Assembly (NCBI RefSeq): GCF_017068395.1
Contig: NZ_CP070619.1
Span: forward strand, 1,984,001 to 2,048,000
DNA length: 64,000 nucleotides
Reading direction: 5' to 3'
DNA from: Rhodococcus pseudokoreensis
GTDB lineage: Bacteria; Actinomycetota; Actinomycetes; Mycobacteriales; Mycobacteriaceae
This document shows positions 44,715 through 53,839 of this stretch, piece after piece; the first letter of the stretch is position 1; each line of letters opens with the position of its first letter. Below the pieces are notes generated by a model, which saw only the letters and a list, made by a program, of their open reading frames with translations, did not search any database and was not told the origin of the DNA. The position numbers and the translations under genes were made by a program.

Positions 44715-45698
44715 ATGACGGCTGCGCAGTCGCTTGACGGGGATTTCCTCGCACTCGCCGACCCTTACCGGCGCGAGTTGCTCGCCCATTGTTATCGCAT
44801 GATGGGCTCACTTCACGATGCCGAAGACCAGATGCAGGAGACGTTCATCCGGGCCTGGCGCGGATACGACAACTACCAGCAGCAGGCGTCGCTGCGGACG
44901 TGGCTGTACAAGATCGCCACCAACACCTGCCTGACGGCGTTGCAGAACAGATCGAAGCGTCCGCTGCCGAGCGGTCTGGGCGCTCCCGACTCCGACCCGA
45001 CCGCCGATCTCGTCGAACGGCACGAGGTGCCGTGGCTCGGGCCGCTCCCCAACCGTCTCATCGACGACGACGCGAGTGATCCCGCCACCGTCGTGACGTC
45101 GCGCGAGTCGGTGCGGTTGGCGTTCATCGCCGCCCTCCAGTATCTTCCTGCACGTCAGCGCGCTGTTCTCGTCCTCCGCGACGTGTTGCAGTGGAAGGCG
45201 TCGGAGGTCGCGACGGCCCTCGGCACCACCACGACGGCGGTCAACAGCCTGCTGCAGCGTGCCCGGACGCAACTCGAACTGGCCACGCCGTCGGCGGACA
45301 CGCTCGTCGAACCGGAGTCCCCCGAGGAACGCGAACTGCTCGACCGCTACGTGGCCGCGTTCGAGAACTACGACATCGACGGGATCGTCGAACTGTTCAC
45401 CAAGGACGCCGTCTGGGAGATGCCGCCGTTCGAGGGCTGGTACCGCGGCGGGACCGCGATCGGCACCCTGGTCAGCGAAAAGTGCCCGGCCAAGGCGCGG
45501 GGCGACATGCGACTGATGCCGACGGTGTCGAACGGACAGCCGGCGCTCGGCCTGTACATGCGCGGGGAGGACGGGGTCCATCGTCCGTTTCAGCTGCACG
45601 TCCTGGACGTGACGGCCGACGGGGTCTCCCACGTCGTCTGCTTCTTCGACATCGATCTGTTCGAGAAGTTCGGACTGCCGGAGACCCCGCCCGCCTGA
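44715..45698 (+). CDS. sigG: ECF sigma factor of the SigG type with a C-terminal SnoaL-like domain
   Basis: 327 residues. Region 2 has REELLAHCYRMMGS-like sequence (RRELLAHCYRMMGSLHDAED), DQMQETFIRAWRGYDNYQQ and LRTWLYKIATNTCL. Region 4 (about 130-190) has YLPARQRAVLVLRDVLQWKASEVATALG and AVNSLLQRARTQL. A SnoaL/NTF2-like domain (about 205-325; LLDRYVAAFENYDIDGIVELF, WEMPPFEGWYRG) follows, which in this ECF group may sense or regulate. No anti-sigma gene is adjacent. The family is linked with DNA damage and envelope stress in mycobacteria. ATG 44715 is used; the gene is downstream of SRPBCC but separated by 61 bases. Confidence 0.88.
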   Translation: MTAAQSLDGDFLALADPYRRELLAHCYRMMGSLHDAEDQMQETFIRAWRGYDNYQQQASLRTWLYKIATNTCLTALQNRSKRPLPSGLGAPDSDPTADLVERHEVPWLGPLPNRLIDDDASDPATVVTSRESVRLAFIAALQYLPARQRAVLVLRDVLQWKASEVATALGTTTTAVNSLLQRARTQLELATPSADTLVEPESPEERELLDRYVAAFENYDIDGIVELFTKDAVWEMPPFEGWYRGGTAIGTLVSEKCPAKARGDMRLMPTVSNGQPALGLYMRGEDGVHRPFQLHVLDVTADGVSHVVCFFDIDLFEKFGLPETPPA

Positions 45699-45701
45699 TC
45701 C

Positions 45702-46106
45702 CTACGCCGGCACGGCGGCCGGGTCCATCCACATGACCTCCCAGACGTGGCCGTCCAGGTCACGGAACGCGCGACCGTACATGAAGCCCTCGTCCTGGAG
45801 CTTGCCCCACGCCGACCCACCGGAGGCAATGGCCTGGTCGACCAGGCTGTCGACCTCCTCGCGGCTGTCGGCCGAGATGCACAGCAGCGCCTCGACGGCC
45901 TTCGAGGTGTCGCAGATGCCGCCTTCGATGAAGTCCTTGAACCGGGACTCGACGAGGAGCATCACGGACGTGGACTCGTTGATCACCATGGCGGTGCAGG
46001 AATCGTCGCTGAACGTGGCGTTGAACTCGAATCCGAGTCCGCCGAAGAACTGCTTGGTCGCGTCGAGGTTCTTGATCGGCAGGTTCACGAAGAGCATCCG
46101 GGACAT
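45702..46106 (-). CDS. VOC-fold (glyoxalase-like) protein
   Basis: 134 residues with two beta-alpha-beta-beta-beta units. The start is MSRMLFVNLPIKNLDATKQF and the end is GRAFRDLDGHVWEVMWMDP, where the Asp-His-Glu positions of the second unit are conserved (DGHVWEV). The first unit has VMLLVESRFKDFI. It resembles the VOC proteins next to glyoxalase/bleomycin-resistance genes; the first metal position is not obvious. It converges on the sigma factor gene. Function is general only. Confidence 0.85.
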   Translation of the reverse strand: MSRMLFVNLPIKNLDATKQFFGGLGFEFNATFSDDSCTAMVINESTSVMLLVESRFKDFIEGGICDTSKAVEALLCISADSREEVDSLVDQAIASGGSAWGKLQDEGFMYGRAFRDLDGHVWEVMWMDPAAVPA

Positions 46107-46201
46107 GTGATTCTCCTTCTCGGGTTCCGCCCAGTGCGGAAGTCATCGATACAGACCACGGCGGTGCGCGAAACTCATCGGCGACCGCGCGCCCGATTCT
46201 G

Positions 46202-46873
46202 TCAGCTCTCGGCGAGGTCGAGGAAGGAACCGATCATGTTCCGTCCGGCCGCCTCCACGTCGTCCATGTGTTCCCCCGACGGCGCGGTGCCGGGCGGCAT
46301 GTGGGCCTGCATCACGGGCAGTTGCTCGCGGGTGAGTTCGACGTGGAATTGCAAGCCGTATGCGCGGCGGCCGATGGCGAACGCCTGATTCTCGTAGAGG
46401 CGACTGCTCGCCAACCGGACCGCGCCGTCCGGGAGGTCGAAGGTGTCGCCGTGCCAGTGGACGACGGGCACCTCGGCGCCGACGGCACCGAACACGGGAT
46501 CGCGGGTTCCGTCGTCGGACACCGTCACCGTCCCGGCACCGTTCTCCGGGCTCGGCCCGCGGCGGATGGGACTGCCGAACGAGGCCGCGAGAAGTTGCGC
46601 GCCGAGGCAGATCCCGAGCATCGGGAGACCGGCGTCCACAATTTTTTTGATGAAGTTTCGCTCTCGCGGAAGTTGCGGGTGGGTAACGTCGTCGAGTGCG
46701 CCCATCGGACCGCCCATCACCACGAGGCCACCGATGTCGTGAGCGGCCGGCAGTTCGGACGCTCGGTACATCGGGTACTCGGTGTAGCGAAATCCCCACT
46801 CCGCCAGCAAAGTACCGACGAGCGCCGGCCCTTCGAACGACACGTGCTTTACAACTGCCCACGGCTTGTTCAT
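46202..46873 (-). CDS. Class I glutamine amidotransferase-like protein
   Basis: 223 residues. The Gln-hydrolase triad is visible: nucleophile Cys in LGICLGAQLLAASFG, His in GLQFHVELT and the Glu two residues later. VVMGGPMGALDD forms the oxyanion-side loop, and HWHGDTFDLPDGA is a family motif of the stand-alone GMP-synthase-like members. It may be an amidotransferase or a gamma-glutamyl hydrolase acting on a small compound; no synthetase partner lies nearby. ATG 46873 is used. It is transcribed away from the WS/DGAT gene, 334 bases off. Confidence 0.85.
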   Translation of the reverse strand: MNKPWAVVKHVSFEGPALVGTLLAEWGFRYTEYPMYRASELPAAHDIGGLVVMGGPMGALDDVTHPQLPRERNFIKKIVDAGLPMLGICLGAQLLAASFGSPIRRGPSPENGAGTVTVSDDGTRDPVFGAVGAEVPVVHWHGDTFDLPDGAVRLASSRLYENQAFAIGRRAYGLQFHVELTREQLPVMQAHMPPGTAPSGEHMDDVEAAGRNMIGSFLDLAES

Positions 46874-47207
46874 GCCACAATTCTTACCGAGTAGGGACTT
46901 TCGGCCCTAGGCAGTTTCGGAAACTCGAATTCCGCACTGAGTGCACAAAATTGGGCAGTTCACACAGAGTTCACTTTGGCTGTACATCGGGCGAATGACA
47001 GCCGTCCAACTGGACGCTTGTCTAGTGGCATGGCTCACCCAAAACCTGTAGAAATACGGCGTCACGCTTTCGTGACCCGTCCCATATCAATTAGTTATCC
47101 GGTGGTGGTCCCTGACAAACGGAACGTCACCATCTCCCGTTACCTCAGACCACAGACGAGCCCTCCTGCGATCCGGGAAGTCGTCTACGGGATGGAAAGG
47201 GCAATAG
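46874..47207. other. Divergent intergenic region upstream of WS/DGAT
   Basis: A 334-base stretch between the amidotransferase and the WS/DGAT starts, less GC-rich than its neighbours. No gene or small ORF is convincing. It contains a palindrome, GTCACG (47061-47066) and CGTGAC (47071-47076), followed by AT-rich sequence (47082-47098). These could be an operator and promoter, but I could not define a -35/-10 pair. GAAAGGG at 47195-47201 is the ribosome-binding site of the WS/DGAT gene. Confidence 0.5.
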
Positions 47208-48599
47208 ATGCCGCTCCCCATGTCCCCCCTCGACTCGATGTTCCTTCTCGGCGAGTCCCGAGAGCACCCGATGCATGTCGGCGGCGTGGAGATCTTCCAG
47301 CTCCCCGACGGCGCCGACACGTACGACATGCGCGCGATGCTCGACCGCGCGCTCGCCGAGGGCGACGGAATCGTCACCCCCCGGCTCGCCAAGCGGGCCC
47401 GCCGGTCCTTCTCCTCGCTCGGCCAGTGGAGCTGGGAGACCGTCGACGACATCGACCTCGGTCACCACATCCGGCACGACGCACTGCCCGCCCCCGGCGG
47501 CGAGGCCGAGCTGATGGCCCTGTGCTCACGGCTGCACGGATCGCTGCTCGACCGCAGCCGCCCGTTGTGGGAGATGCACCTGATCGAGGGACTGAGCGAC
47601 GGACGGTTCGCGGTCTACACCAAGATCCACCACGCGGTCGCCGACGGCGTCACCGCCATGAAGATGCTGCGCAACGCGCTCAGCGAGAATTCGGACGATC
47701 GGGACGTGCCCGCCCCGTGGCAGCCGCGCGGCCCGCGCCCGCAGCGGACGCCGTCGAAGGGCTTCAGCCTGTCAGGTCTCGCCGGTTCCACCATCCGCAC
47801 CGCCCGTGAGACGGTCGGTGAGGTCGCCGGTCTCGTGCCCGCGCTGGCCGGCACCGTGTCCCGCGCCTTCCGTGACCAGGGTGGCCCGCTCGCCCTGTCC
47901 GCACCCAAGACTCCGTTCAACGTGCCGATCACCGGCGCCCGCCAGTTCGCGGCGCAGTCGTGGCCGCTCGAACGTCTCCGCCTCGTCGCCAAGCTGTCCG
48001 ACAGCACCATCAACGACGTCGTGCTCGCGATGTCCTCGGGAGCGCTCCGCAGCTACCTCGAGGATCAGAACGCCCTGCCCGCCGAGCCGTTGATCGCGAT
48101 GGTGCCGGTGTCGCTGAAGAGTCAGCGCGAGGCGGCGACCGGCAACAACATCGGGGTGCTCATGTGCAACCTCGGCACCCACCTGCGCGAACCGGCGGAT
48201 CGGCTCGAGACCATCCGGACGTCCATGCGCGAGGGCAAGGAAGCGTACGGCTCGATGACCGCCACGCAGATCCTCGCGATGAGCGCGCTCGGGGCGGCAC
48301 CGATCGGCGCGAGCATGCTGTTCGGGCACAACTCGCGGGTGCGCCCGCCGTTCAACCTCATCATCTCCAATGTTCCGGGCCCCAGCTCACCGCTGTACTG
48401 GAACGGTGCGCGGCTCGACGCCATCTACCCGCTGTCGGTGCCCGTCGACGGCCAGGGCCTGAACATCACGTGCACCAGCAACGACGACATCATCTCGTTC
48501 GGTGTCACCGGCTGCCGCAGCGCCGTGCCCGACCTGAAGTCGATCCCGGCCCGGCTCGGACACGAACTGCGCGCACTGGAGCGTGCCGTCGGGATCTGA
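47208..48599 (+). CDS. Wax ester synthase/acyl-CoA:diacylglycerol acyltransferase (WS/DGAT)
   Basis: 463 residues, the family length. The catalytic motif HHAVADG is at about 144-150 and the conserved FNLIISNVPGP at about 383-393, with PLSVPVDGQGLNITCTSNDD after it. The N-terminus LPMSPLDSMFLLGES is typical of actinobacterial enzymes. It joins fatty acyl-CoA to diacylglycerol or long-chain alcohol to make storage triacylglycerol or wax esters at the membrane and lipid-droplet surface. From memory it is very close to Atf proteins of Rhodococcus opacus, which supports the taxonomy. It is monocistronic, followed immediately by a convergent SelW-like gene. Start ATG 47208 has GAAAGGG at 6 bases. 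Confidence 0.95.
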   Translation: MPLPMSPLDSMFLLGESREHPMHVGGVEIFQLPDGADTYDMRAMLDRALAEGDGIVTPRLAKRARRSFSSLGQWSWETVDDIDLGHHIRHDALPAPGGEAELMALCSRLHGSLLDRSRPLWEMHLIEGLSDGRFAVYTKIHHAVADGVTAMKMLRNALSENSDDRDVPAPWQPRGPRPQRTPSKGFSLSGLAGSTIRTARETVGEVAGLVPALAGTVSRAFRDQGGPLALSAPKTPFNVPITGARQFAAQSWPLERLRLVAKLSDSTINDVVLAMSSGALRSYLEDQNALPAEPLIAMVPVSLKSQREAATGNNIGVLMCNLGTHLREPADRLETIRTSMREGKEAYGSMTATQILAMSALGAAPIGASMLFGHNSRVRPPFNLIISNVPGPSSPLYWNGARLDAIYPLSVPVDGQGLNITCTSNDDIISFGVTGCRSAVPDLKSIPARLGHELRALERAVGI

Positions 48600-48601
48600 C
48601 G

Positions 48602-48898
48602 TCAGGTGCTCTTCCGGTCGCTATGCCCGAGATCGCGGTCGGGCGCTACCCGGTCGCGGACCAGTTGCTTGAGTACGGTGATGTCGGGGAAGCCGCCCTG
48701 CTCTTTGCGGTCCCAGATCAGGTCGTCGTCGACGGTGATGCGGAAGATCCCTCCGGTGCCGGGGACGAGTGCGACCTCACCGAGTTCCTGCCCGAACGTG
48801 CCGAGTAGTTCCTGCGCCATCCACGCTGCACGCAACAACCATTGGCACTGAGTGCAGTAGGTGATCGCGACCCGGCCGTCTACGCTGCTCGTCGTCAT
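48602..48898 (-). CDS. SelT/SelW/SelH-family (Rdx) redox protein with CxxC
   Basis: 98 residues. A thioredoxin-like half fold with the redox motif YCTQCQWLLRAAWMAQELL, then GEVALVPGTGGIFRITVDDDLIWDRKEQGGFPDITVLKQLVRDRV (in parts). The motif has Cys at both positions, so no selenocysteine is used. It probably takes part in thiol redox control in the cytoplasm; the partner is unknown. Its stop is 2 bases from the convergent WS/DGAT stop. Confidence 0.87.
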   Translation of the reverse strand: MTTSSVDGRVAITYCTQCQWLLRAAWMAQELLGTFGQELGEVALVPGTGGIFRITVDDDLIWDRKEQGGFPDITVLKQLVRDRVAPDRDLGHSDRKST

Positions 48899-49036
48899 CG
48901 TGCCAGGTTAACCGAACACGCTCCCCCGCTTGCTGTTCGAGTTGCACGCGCGACACCTGTTCGCCATGCGGGCGTCAGCATGTTGGGGCAGACTATCGAT
49001 CGCCATGCTGTGCCCCCTCGACGAAAGGAAGCCGCC

Positions 49037-49162
49037 ATGCCCACCGCGCTCGAAGAATCGCGTCGTCACGCCCTCGACCTGACCAACGAGAAGATCCAGG
49101 CCGTCAAGGACTTCTTCACCAACATCTTCCGTCTCGACACCACGCACCGCACCGAGGCGTGA
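49037..49162 (+). CDS. Small protein of 41 residues
   Basis: MPTALEESRRHALDLTNEKI continues to TTHRTEA*. It is helical and charged, with no membrane segment or cysteine. GAAAGGA lies about 7 bases before ATG 49037. A perfect hairpin follows the stop within 6 bases, giving it the layout of a short independent transcript. I do not know its function. The open frame runs further upstream but has no other ribosome-binding site. Confidence 0.65.
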   Translation: MPTALEESRRHALDLTNEKIQAVKDFFTNIFRLDTTHRTEA

Positions 49163-49167
49163 ACGGG

Positions 49168-49198
49168 CGGGGAGGCCTTCGCCGCGAAGGCCTCCCCG
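49168..49198. terminator. Strong hairpin between convergent genes
   Basis: CGGGGAGGCCTTCG (49168-49181) and CGAAGGCCTCCCCG (49185-49198) pair perfectly over 14 bp with a 3-base loop. It lies between the stop of the 41-residue gene and the convergent alpha/beta hydrolase stop. There is no T-run, as is common in actinobacteria, and it would act in both directions. Confidence 0.8.
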
Positions 49199-49201
49199 CG
49201 T

Positions 49202-49975
49202 TCACCGGATCGTCCCGAAGAACTCCACGATCTCCGCGGCCCGGAAGTGGTCTTCCGACACGTGCGGGCCGCTCACCTCGACGAATTCGACGGAGTCCGA
49301 GCCGCGGCGGATCATCTCGACCCACGGCCCCGTGACGCCGGCGATGTTCGCGACCTCGTCCTCCCGCGACGCGTACACCCGAATGGGTACTCCCACATAA
49401 TCTCCCGGCCGGTGCCGGACGGCGTCCCAGTGCTCGGTCCTCGATTCGAGGTCGTGCCCGTCCGCGGACAGGCCGAACGCGTCCCGCACGGTGTCGCGTC
49501 CGTGCTCGCCTCGTTCCCACACCGCGCGCAGCGACAGGGACGGTGCGATGAACACCGCACCGTCCCACGGCACCTCACGCAGGCGTACGGCGTTGGCGGC
49601 GGCGTTGCCGCCCATCGACTCGCCGATCAGGAACCGCCGCGTCACCGGCCACCGCTGGGACACCCACGCGTCCAGCGCGACCACCGCGTCCTGCGCCGAC
49701 CGGTTCCCCCACCGGTCGCCGTGCAGGTACGGGCTGGCGACCACGTAGCCGGCGTCGAGCAGACCGTCCCGCAGTCCGGCGCGGTCGTCGATCGCCCTCT
49801 CGTCCCCGGTCCGCCCGTGCAGGTAGTACGCGACCGCCGACGGCGTCGCCCCGCGCGGCACCGCGACCAGCGCACGATCACCGGACCGCGGGACCGTCAC
49901 CGTGTGCTCGTCGTACCCGGTGTGGTGTGCCGTGCGCCGCGTCACCGGTTCGACGGCGCCGGCACGAATTGTCAC
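49202..49975 (-). CDS. Alpha/beta-hydrolase
   Basis: 257 residues. VAYYLHGRTGDERAID gives the oxyanion HG loop, the nucleophile Ser is in FLIGESMGGNAAANA, the acid Asp is probably in YASREDEVA, and the His is in GPHVSEDHF. The length and motifs suit an esterase or prolyl-oligopeptidase-like peptidase. No signal peptide is seen, so it is cytoplasmic. GTG 49975 is the start. It is divergent from the peptide ABC transporter, 80 bases away, and could process imported peptides, but that is speculation. Confidence 0.85.
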   Translation of the reverse strand: MTIRAGAVEPVTRRTAHHTGYDEHTVTVPRSGDRALVAVPRGATPSAVAYYLHGRTGDERAIDDRAGLRDGLLDAGYVVASPYLHGDRWGNRSAQDAVVALDAWVSQRWPVTRRFLIGESMGGNAAANAVRLREVPWDGAVFIAPSLSLRAVWERGEHGRDTVRDAFGLSADGHDLESRTEHWDAVRHRPGDYVGVPIRVYASREDEVANIAGVTGPWVEMIRRGSDSVEFVEVSGPHVSEDHFRAAEIVEFFGTIR

Positions 49976-50055
49976 ACCGCCACGCTAACAAGCAACGACG
50001 CGACGCGCGCGCTCCTATACTTCGTAGCGTTGAGCCCTAGTTGCGAGGGGTACCG

Positions 50056-51033
50056 ATGAGCGGATTCCTGCTACGACGTGCGCTCAATTACGTGGTGCTG
50101 TTGCTGCTGGCGTCGTTCCTGACGTTCAGCCTCACCTCGCTCACCTTCCGCCCGCTCGACAGCCTGGAGCAGCGCAACCCGCGGCCGCCGCAATCGGTGA
50201 TCGACGCGAAGGCGGCCGAACTGCACCTGGACGACCCGATCCCGGTGCGGTACGTGAACTGGCTGGGCGGCGTGGTGCACGGCGACTTCGGCACCACCAT
50301 CACGGGTCAGCCGGTGTCGGACGAGTTGGGCCGCCGGATCCTGGTGAGCATGCGATTGCTGATCCTCGGTTCCGTCATCGGGGCCGTGCTGGGGGTACTG
50401 ATCGGCGCCGCCGGTGCGATCCGGCAGTACAAGTTCAGCGACTACTTCAGCACCGTCGTGTCGCTGCTGATTCTCAGTGCGCCCGTGTTCCTCGTGGCGA
50501 CCCTGCTGAAATACGGTGCTCTCCAGATCAACTCGGCCACCGGCAGTCAGATCTTCCTGTACACCGGGGAATCCTCGGCCAGCACGATCACCGGGTTCTG
50601 GCCGCAGTTCGTCGACCGGGTGCAGCATCTCGCGCTGCCGACCATCGCGCTGGCGCTGGGCAGCATCGCCGGCTACAGCCGGTATCAACGCAACGCGATG
50701 CTCGACGTTCTGGGTAGCGACTTCATCCGGACCGCGCGGGCGAAGGGGCTGACCCGGCGGGCGGCACTGCTCAAGCACGGACTGCGGACGGCGCTGATCC
50801 CGATGGCGACGCTGTTCGCGTACGGGTTCGGGGCGCTGGTCGTCGGGGCCACGTTCACCGAGAAGATCTTCGGCTGGCACGGCATCGGCGAGTGGATCGT
50901 GATCGGTATCGACAATCAGGACACCAACATCGTCGTCGCGATCACGTCGTTCACCGGGCTGATCGTGCTGTTGTCGGGGCTGCTCTCGGACGTCGTGTAC
51001 GCGGCGCTGGACCCGAGGGTGCGTGTCGGGTGA
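50056..51033 (+). CDS. dppB: Peptide ABC transporter permease DppB/OppB
   Basis: 325 residues with six membrane segments. The first helix and a long external loop ([21 protein letters not shown]) are typical of DppB-type permeases. The EAA loop is [27 protein letters not shown], which docks on the ATPase. ATG 50056 follows GAGGGG at 6 bases. TATACT at 50016-50021 is a likely -10 for the operon. The stop overlaps the next permease start by 4 bases. Confidence 0.92.
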   Translation: MSGFLLRRALNYVVLLLLASFLTFSLTSLTFRPLDSLEQRNPRPPQSVIDAKAAELHLDDPIPVRYVNWLGGVVHGDFGTTITGQPVSDELGRRILVSMRLLILGSVIGAVLGVLIGAAGAIRQYKFSDYFSTVVSLLILSAPVFLVATLLKYGALQINSATGSQIFLYTGESSASTITGFWPQFVDRVQHLALPTIALALGSIAGYSRYQRNAMLDVLGSDFIRTARAKGLTRRAALLKHGLRTALIPMATLFAYGFGALVVGATFTEKIFGWHGIGEWIVIGIDNQDTNIVVAITSFTGLIVLLSGLLSDVVYAALDPRVRVG

Positions 51034-51956
51034 CCGAGATCCAGATCGCGTCCACCGACGCGGCGGTGTCGGCCCTCGGTCGCCGGACCCTGCTGTTCCG
51101 GCGGTTTCTCCGGAACAAACCCGCCATCGCCGGGGTGTGCGTCCTGCTGTTGCTGTTCGTCGCCAGTTTCGTCGGACCGTACCTGCTCCCCTACGACTAC
51201 CAGCAACTCGACTACACCGCGCTGCTGCAGCCGCCCAGTGCCGAACATCCGTTCGGCACCAACCAGATCGGGCAGGACGTGCTCGCGCAGACGCTGCGCG
51301 GGCTGCAGAAGTCGCTGATCATCGGCATCTGCGTCGCGCTCTTCTCCACCGCCATCGCCGCGCTCGTCGGTGCGCTGGCCGGGTATGTCGGCGGCTGGCC
51401 GGATCGGGTGATCATGTGGCTGGTCGATCTGCTGCTCGTCGTTCCCAGCTTCATCATCATCGCCGTGTTCACTCCCCGGCTGAAGTCGTCGAGTTCGATC
51501 GTCCTGCTGATCCTGCTGCTGGCGGTGTTCGGCTGGATGATCACCGCCCGGATGGTCCGCGGGATGACGCTGAGCCTGCGCGAGCGGGAGTTCGTGCAGG
51601 CCGCCCGGTACATGGGGGCACCGACGCACAAGATCATCACCAGTCACATCGTCCCGAACATCGCGTCGATCCTGATCATCGATGCGACCCTGAATGTCGG
51701 CGCCGCGATCCTCGCCGAGACCGGGCTCAGCTTCCTCGGGTTCGGCGTGCAGAAACCGGACATCTCACTCGGGTCGCTGATCGCCGACGGCACCGAATCC
51801 GCCCTCACCTATCCGTGGCTGTTCATGTTCGCGGGCGGGCTGCTGGTGATCACCGTGCTGTCGGCGAATCTGGTGGGCGACGGTCTCCGCGACGCGGTCG
51901 ACCCCACCTCCAAGCGGGCCCGCTCCCGCAAGAGCAGGAAAAAGGCGAAGCGGTGA
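51030..51956 (+). CDS. dppC: Peptide ABC transporter permease DppC/OppC
   Basis: 308 residues. The N-terminal cytoplasmic stretch ([19 protein letters not shown]) is followed by six membrane segments. [22 protein letters not shown] is the DppC signature, and [24 protein letters not shown] is the EAA loop. It forms the pore with the upstream DppB-like protein. GTG 51030 overlaps the DppB stop by 4 bases (GTGA), and its own stop overlaps the ATPase start in the same way. A basic C-terminus ([14 protein letters not shown]) is odd for the family and may touch the membrane surface. Confidence 0.92.
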   Translation: MTEIQIASTDAAVSALGRRTLLFRRFLRNKPAIAGVCVLLLLFVASFVGPYLLPYDYQQLDYTALLQPPSAEHPFGTNQIGQDVLAQTLRGLQKSLIIGICVALFSTAIAALVGALAGYVGGWPDRVIMWLVDLLLVVPSFIIIAVFTPRLKSSSSIVLLILLLAVFGWMITARMVRGMTLSLREREFVQAARYMGAPTHKIITSHIVPNIASILIIDATLNVGAAILAETGLSFLGFGVQKPDISLGSLIADGTESALTYPWLFMFAGGLLVITVLSANLVGDGLRDAVDPTSKRARSRKSRKKAKR

Positions 51957-53809
51957 CCGGGCAACCGCTGCTCGACATCGAGAACCTGCGGGTCAGCTTT
52001 CCCAGCGAGGAGGGCCGGATCGAGGCGGTCCGCGACATCAGCTACACCGTCTCCGACGGCGAGGTGCTCGCCATCGTCGGTGAGTCGGGTTCGGGCAAAT
52101 CGGTGGCGTCCCTCGCGGTGATGGGCCTGCTGCCCGAACACGCGCGTGTCACCGGATCCATCCGGTTGCAGGGCCGCGAGTTGCTGGGCATGGGTGACAA
52201 GGAACTGTCGGCGCTGCGTGGGAAGTCGGTCAGCATGGTGTTTCAGGACCCGCTGTCCGCGCTGACGCCGGTGTACCGGGTCGGCGACCAGATCGCCGAG
52301 GCGTTGCTCGTCCACGGCCGGGCAAGCAGCAAGAAGGACGCCGAGCAGCGCGCCGTCGACCTGCTCGACCTGGTCGGGATCCCCGATCCGGCGGTGCGCG
52401 CCAAGGCCTTTCCGCACGAGTTCTCCGGCGGCATGCGCCAGCGCGTCGTGATCGCCATCGCGATCGCGAACGATCCCGCGCTGATCATCTGCGACGAACC
52501 GACCACCGCCCTCGACGTGACCGTGCAGGCGCAGATCCTGAATCTACTGCGCAAGGCGCGTGATCTCACCGGCGCCGGCGTCGCGATGATCACCCACGAC
52601 ATGGGCATCGCGGCGACCCTCGCCGACCGCGTGGTGGTGATGTACGCGGGCCGGGTGGTGGAGTCCGCGCCGGTGCGGGAACTGTTCGCCGAACCCCGAA
52701 TGCCCTACACCGCAGGACTACTTGTGTCCGTTCCGCGGATGGACGCGCCGATCCGCAGCCGCCTGGTCTCGATCGCCGGCGCCCCGCCCGCCCTGCATTC
52801 GCTGCCACCGGGTTGCACGTTCGCACCGCGATGCCCACTCGCCGTGGACGCCTGCCTGCTCGCCGAACCGGAACTCGTCGCGACCGGGCCGGCCCACCGG
52901 GCGGCGTGCATCCGCGTCGACGAGAGTGGCACCCGCGACCTGTTCACGGCGTATCGGCAGGATCAGCCGGCCCCCGCCCCCACTGCGCAGACGGCACCCG
53001 AGCACCGGGTGGTGCTGCAGGTGACCGATCTGGTGAAGACGTATCCGTTCACCAGTGGTCTGGTGTTCCGCCGCAAGCGCGGTGAGATCCGGGCGGTCGA
53101 CGGCATCACGTTCGACATCCGGGCGGGTCACACACTGGCGCTGGTGGGCGAATCCGGCTCCGGCAAATCGACGACGTTGACGCAGGTCCTCGACCTGTCC
53201 GCGCCGGAATCCGGGTCGATCGAGGTGCTGGGTGCCGACGTCGCGGCGCTGAGCGCCCATCGCAGGCGCGCCCTCCGGCGGAAGATGGCCGTCGTCTTCC
53301 AGGATCCGACGGCGTCCCTGGACCCCCGGCTGCCGGTGTTCGACGTGCTCGCCGAGCCGCTCCGGCTGGACGGGCGCGGTCGCGAGGAGATCGGCCGCCG
53401 GGTACCGGAACTGCTCGACCTGGTCGGGCTGCGACACGAGCACGCCGACCGGTATCCGGCCGACTTCTCGGGCGGCCAGAAGCAGCGGATCAGCATCGCC
53501 CGGGCGCTCGCCCTCGATCCGGAACTGCTGTTCCTGGACGAACCGGTGTCTTCGCTCGACGTCTCCATCCAGGCCGGGGTGCTCAACCTGCTGCGCGACC
53601 TGCAGGAGCAGCGGGGCATGTCGTACCTGTTCGTCTCCCACGACCTGTCGGTGGTCCGCAACATCGCGCACGACGTCGCGGTGATGTACCGGGGCAGGAT
53701 CGTCGAGTCGGGGGCCGCGCAGACGATTTTCGAGGATCCGCAGCACGAGTACACCCGGGCACTGCTCGCGGCAATCCCCGTTCCGGATCCGACCGATTTG
53801 GCACACTAG
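51953..53809 (+). CDS. Fused peptide ABC transporter ATPase (DppD-DppF)
   Basis: 618 residues with two full ABC domains. The first (about 7-265) has [15 protein letters not shown], the signature [10 protein letters not shown] and DEPTTALDV, then the peptide-type C-terminal extension with [17 protein letters not shown], whose cysteines can hold an iron-sulfur cluster. The second (about 350-610) has [25 protein letters not shown] and DEPVSSLDV. It drives the importer made with the two permeases. Fusion of the two ATPases is common in actinobacteria, so it is not broken. GTG 51953 overlaps the DppC stop by 4 bases; the substrate-binding gene follows 30 bases later. Confidence 0.94.
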   Translation: MTGQPLLDIENLRVSFPSEEGRIEAVRDISYTVSDGEVLAIVGESGSGKSVASLAVMGLLPEHARVTGSIRLQGRELLGMGDKELSALRGKSVSMVFQDPLSALTPVYRVGDQIAEALLVHGRASSKKDAEQRAVDLLDLVGIPDPAVRAKAFPHEFSGGMRQRVVIAIAIANDPALIICDEPTTALDVTVQAQILNLLRKARDLTGAGVAMITHDMGIAATLADRVVVMYAGRVVESAPVRELFAEPRMPYTAGLLVSVPRMDAPIRSRLVSIAGAPPALHSLPPGCTFAPRCPLAVDACLLAEPELVATGPAHRAACIRVDESGTRDLFTAYRQDQPAPAPTAQTAPEHRVVLQVTDLVKTYPFTSGLVFRRKRGEIRAVDGITFDIRAGHTLALVGESGSGKSTTLTQVLDLSAPESGSIEVLGADVAALSAHRRRALRRKMAVVFQDPTASLDPRLPVFDVLAEPLRLDGRGREEIGRRVPELLDLVGLRHEHADRYPADFSGGQKQRISIARALALDPELLFLDEPVSSLDVSIQAGVLNLLRDLQEQRGMSYLFVSHDLSVVRNIAHDVAVMYRGRIVESGAAQTIFEDPQHEYTRALLAAIPVPDPTDLAH

Positions 53810-53839
53810 GGTCAGCGAACTTCGAGGAAGGGCACATCC

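Noticed and set aside
51953..53809. Possible gene fusion error in the ABC ATPase
   Set aside because: Two complete ATPases joined in one chain are normal in actinobacterial peptide importers, and the linker has no repeated or out-of-frame sequence.
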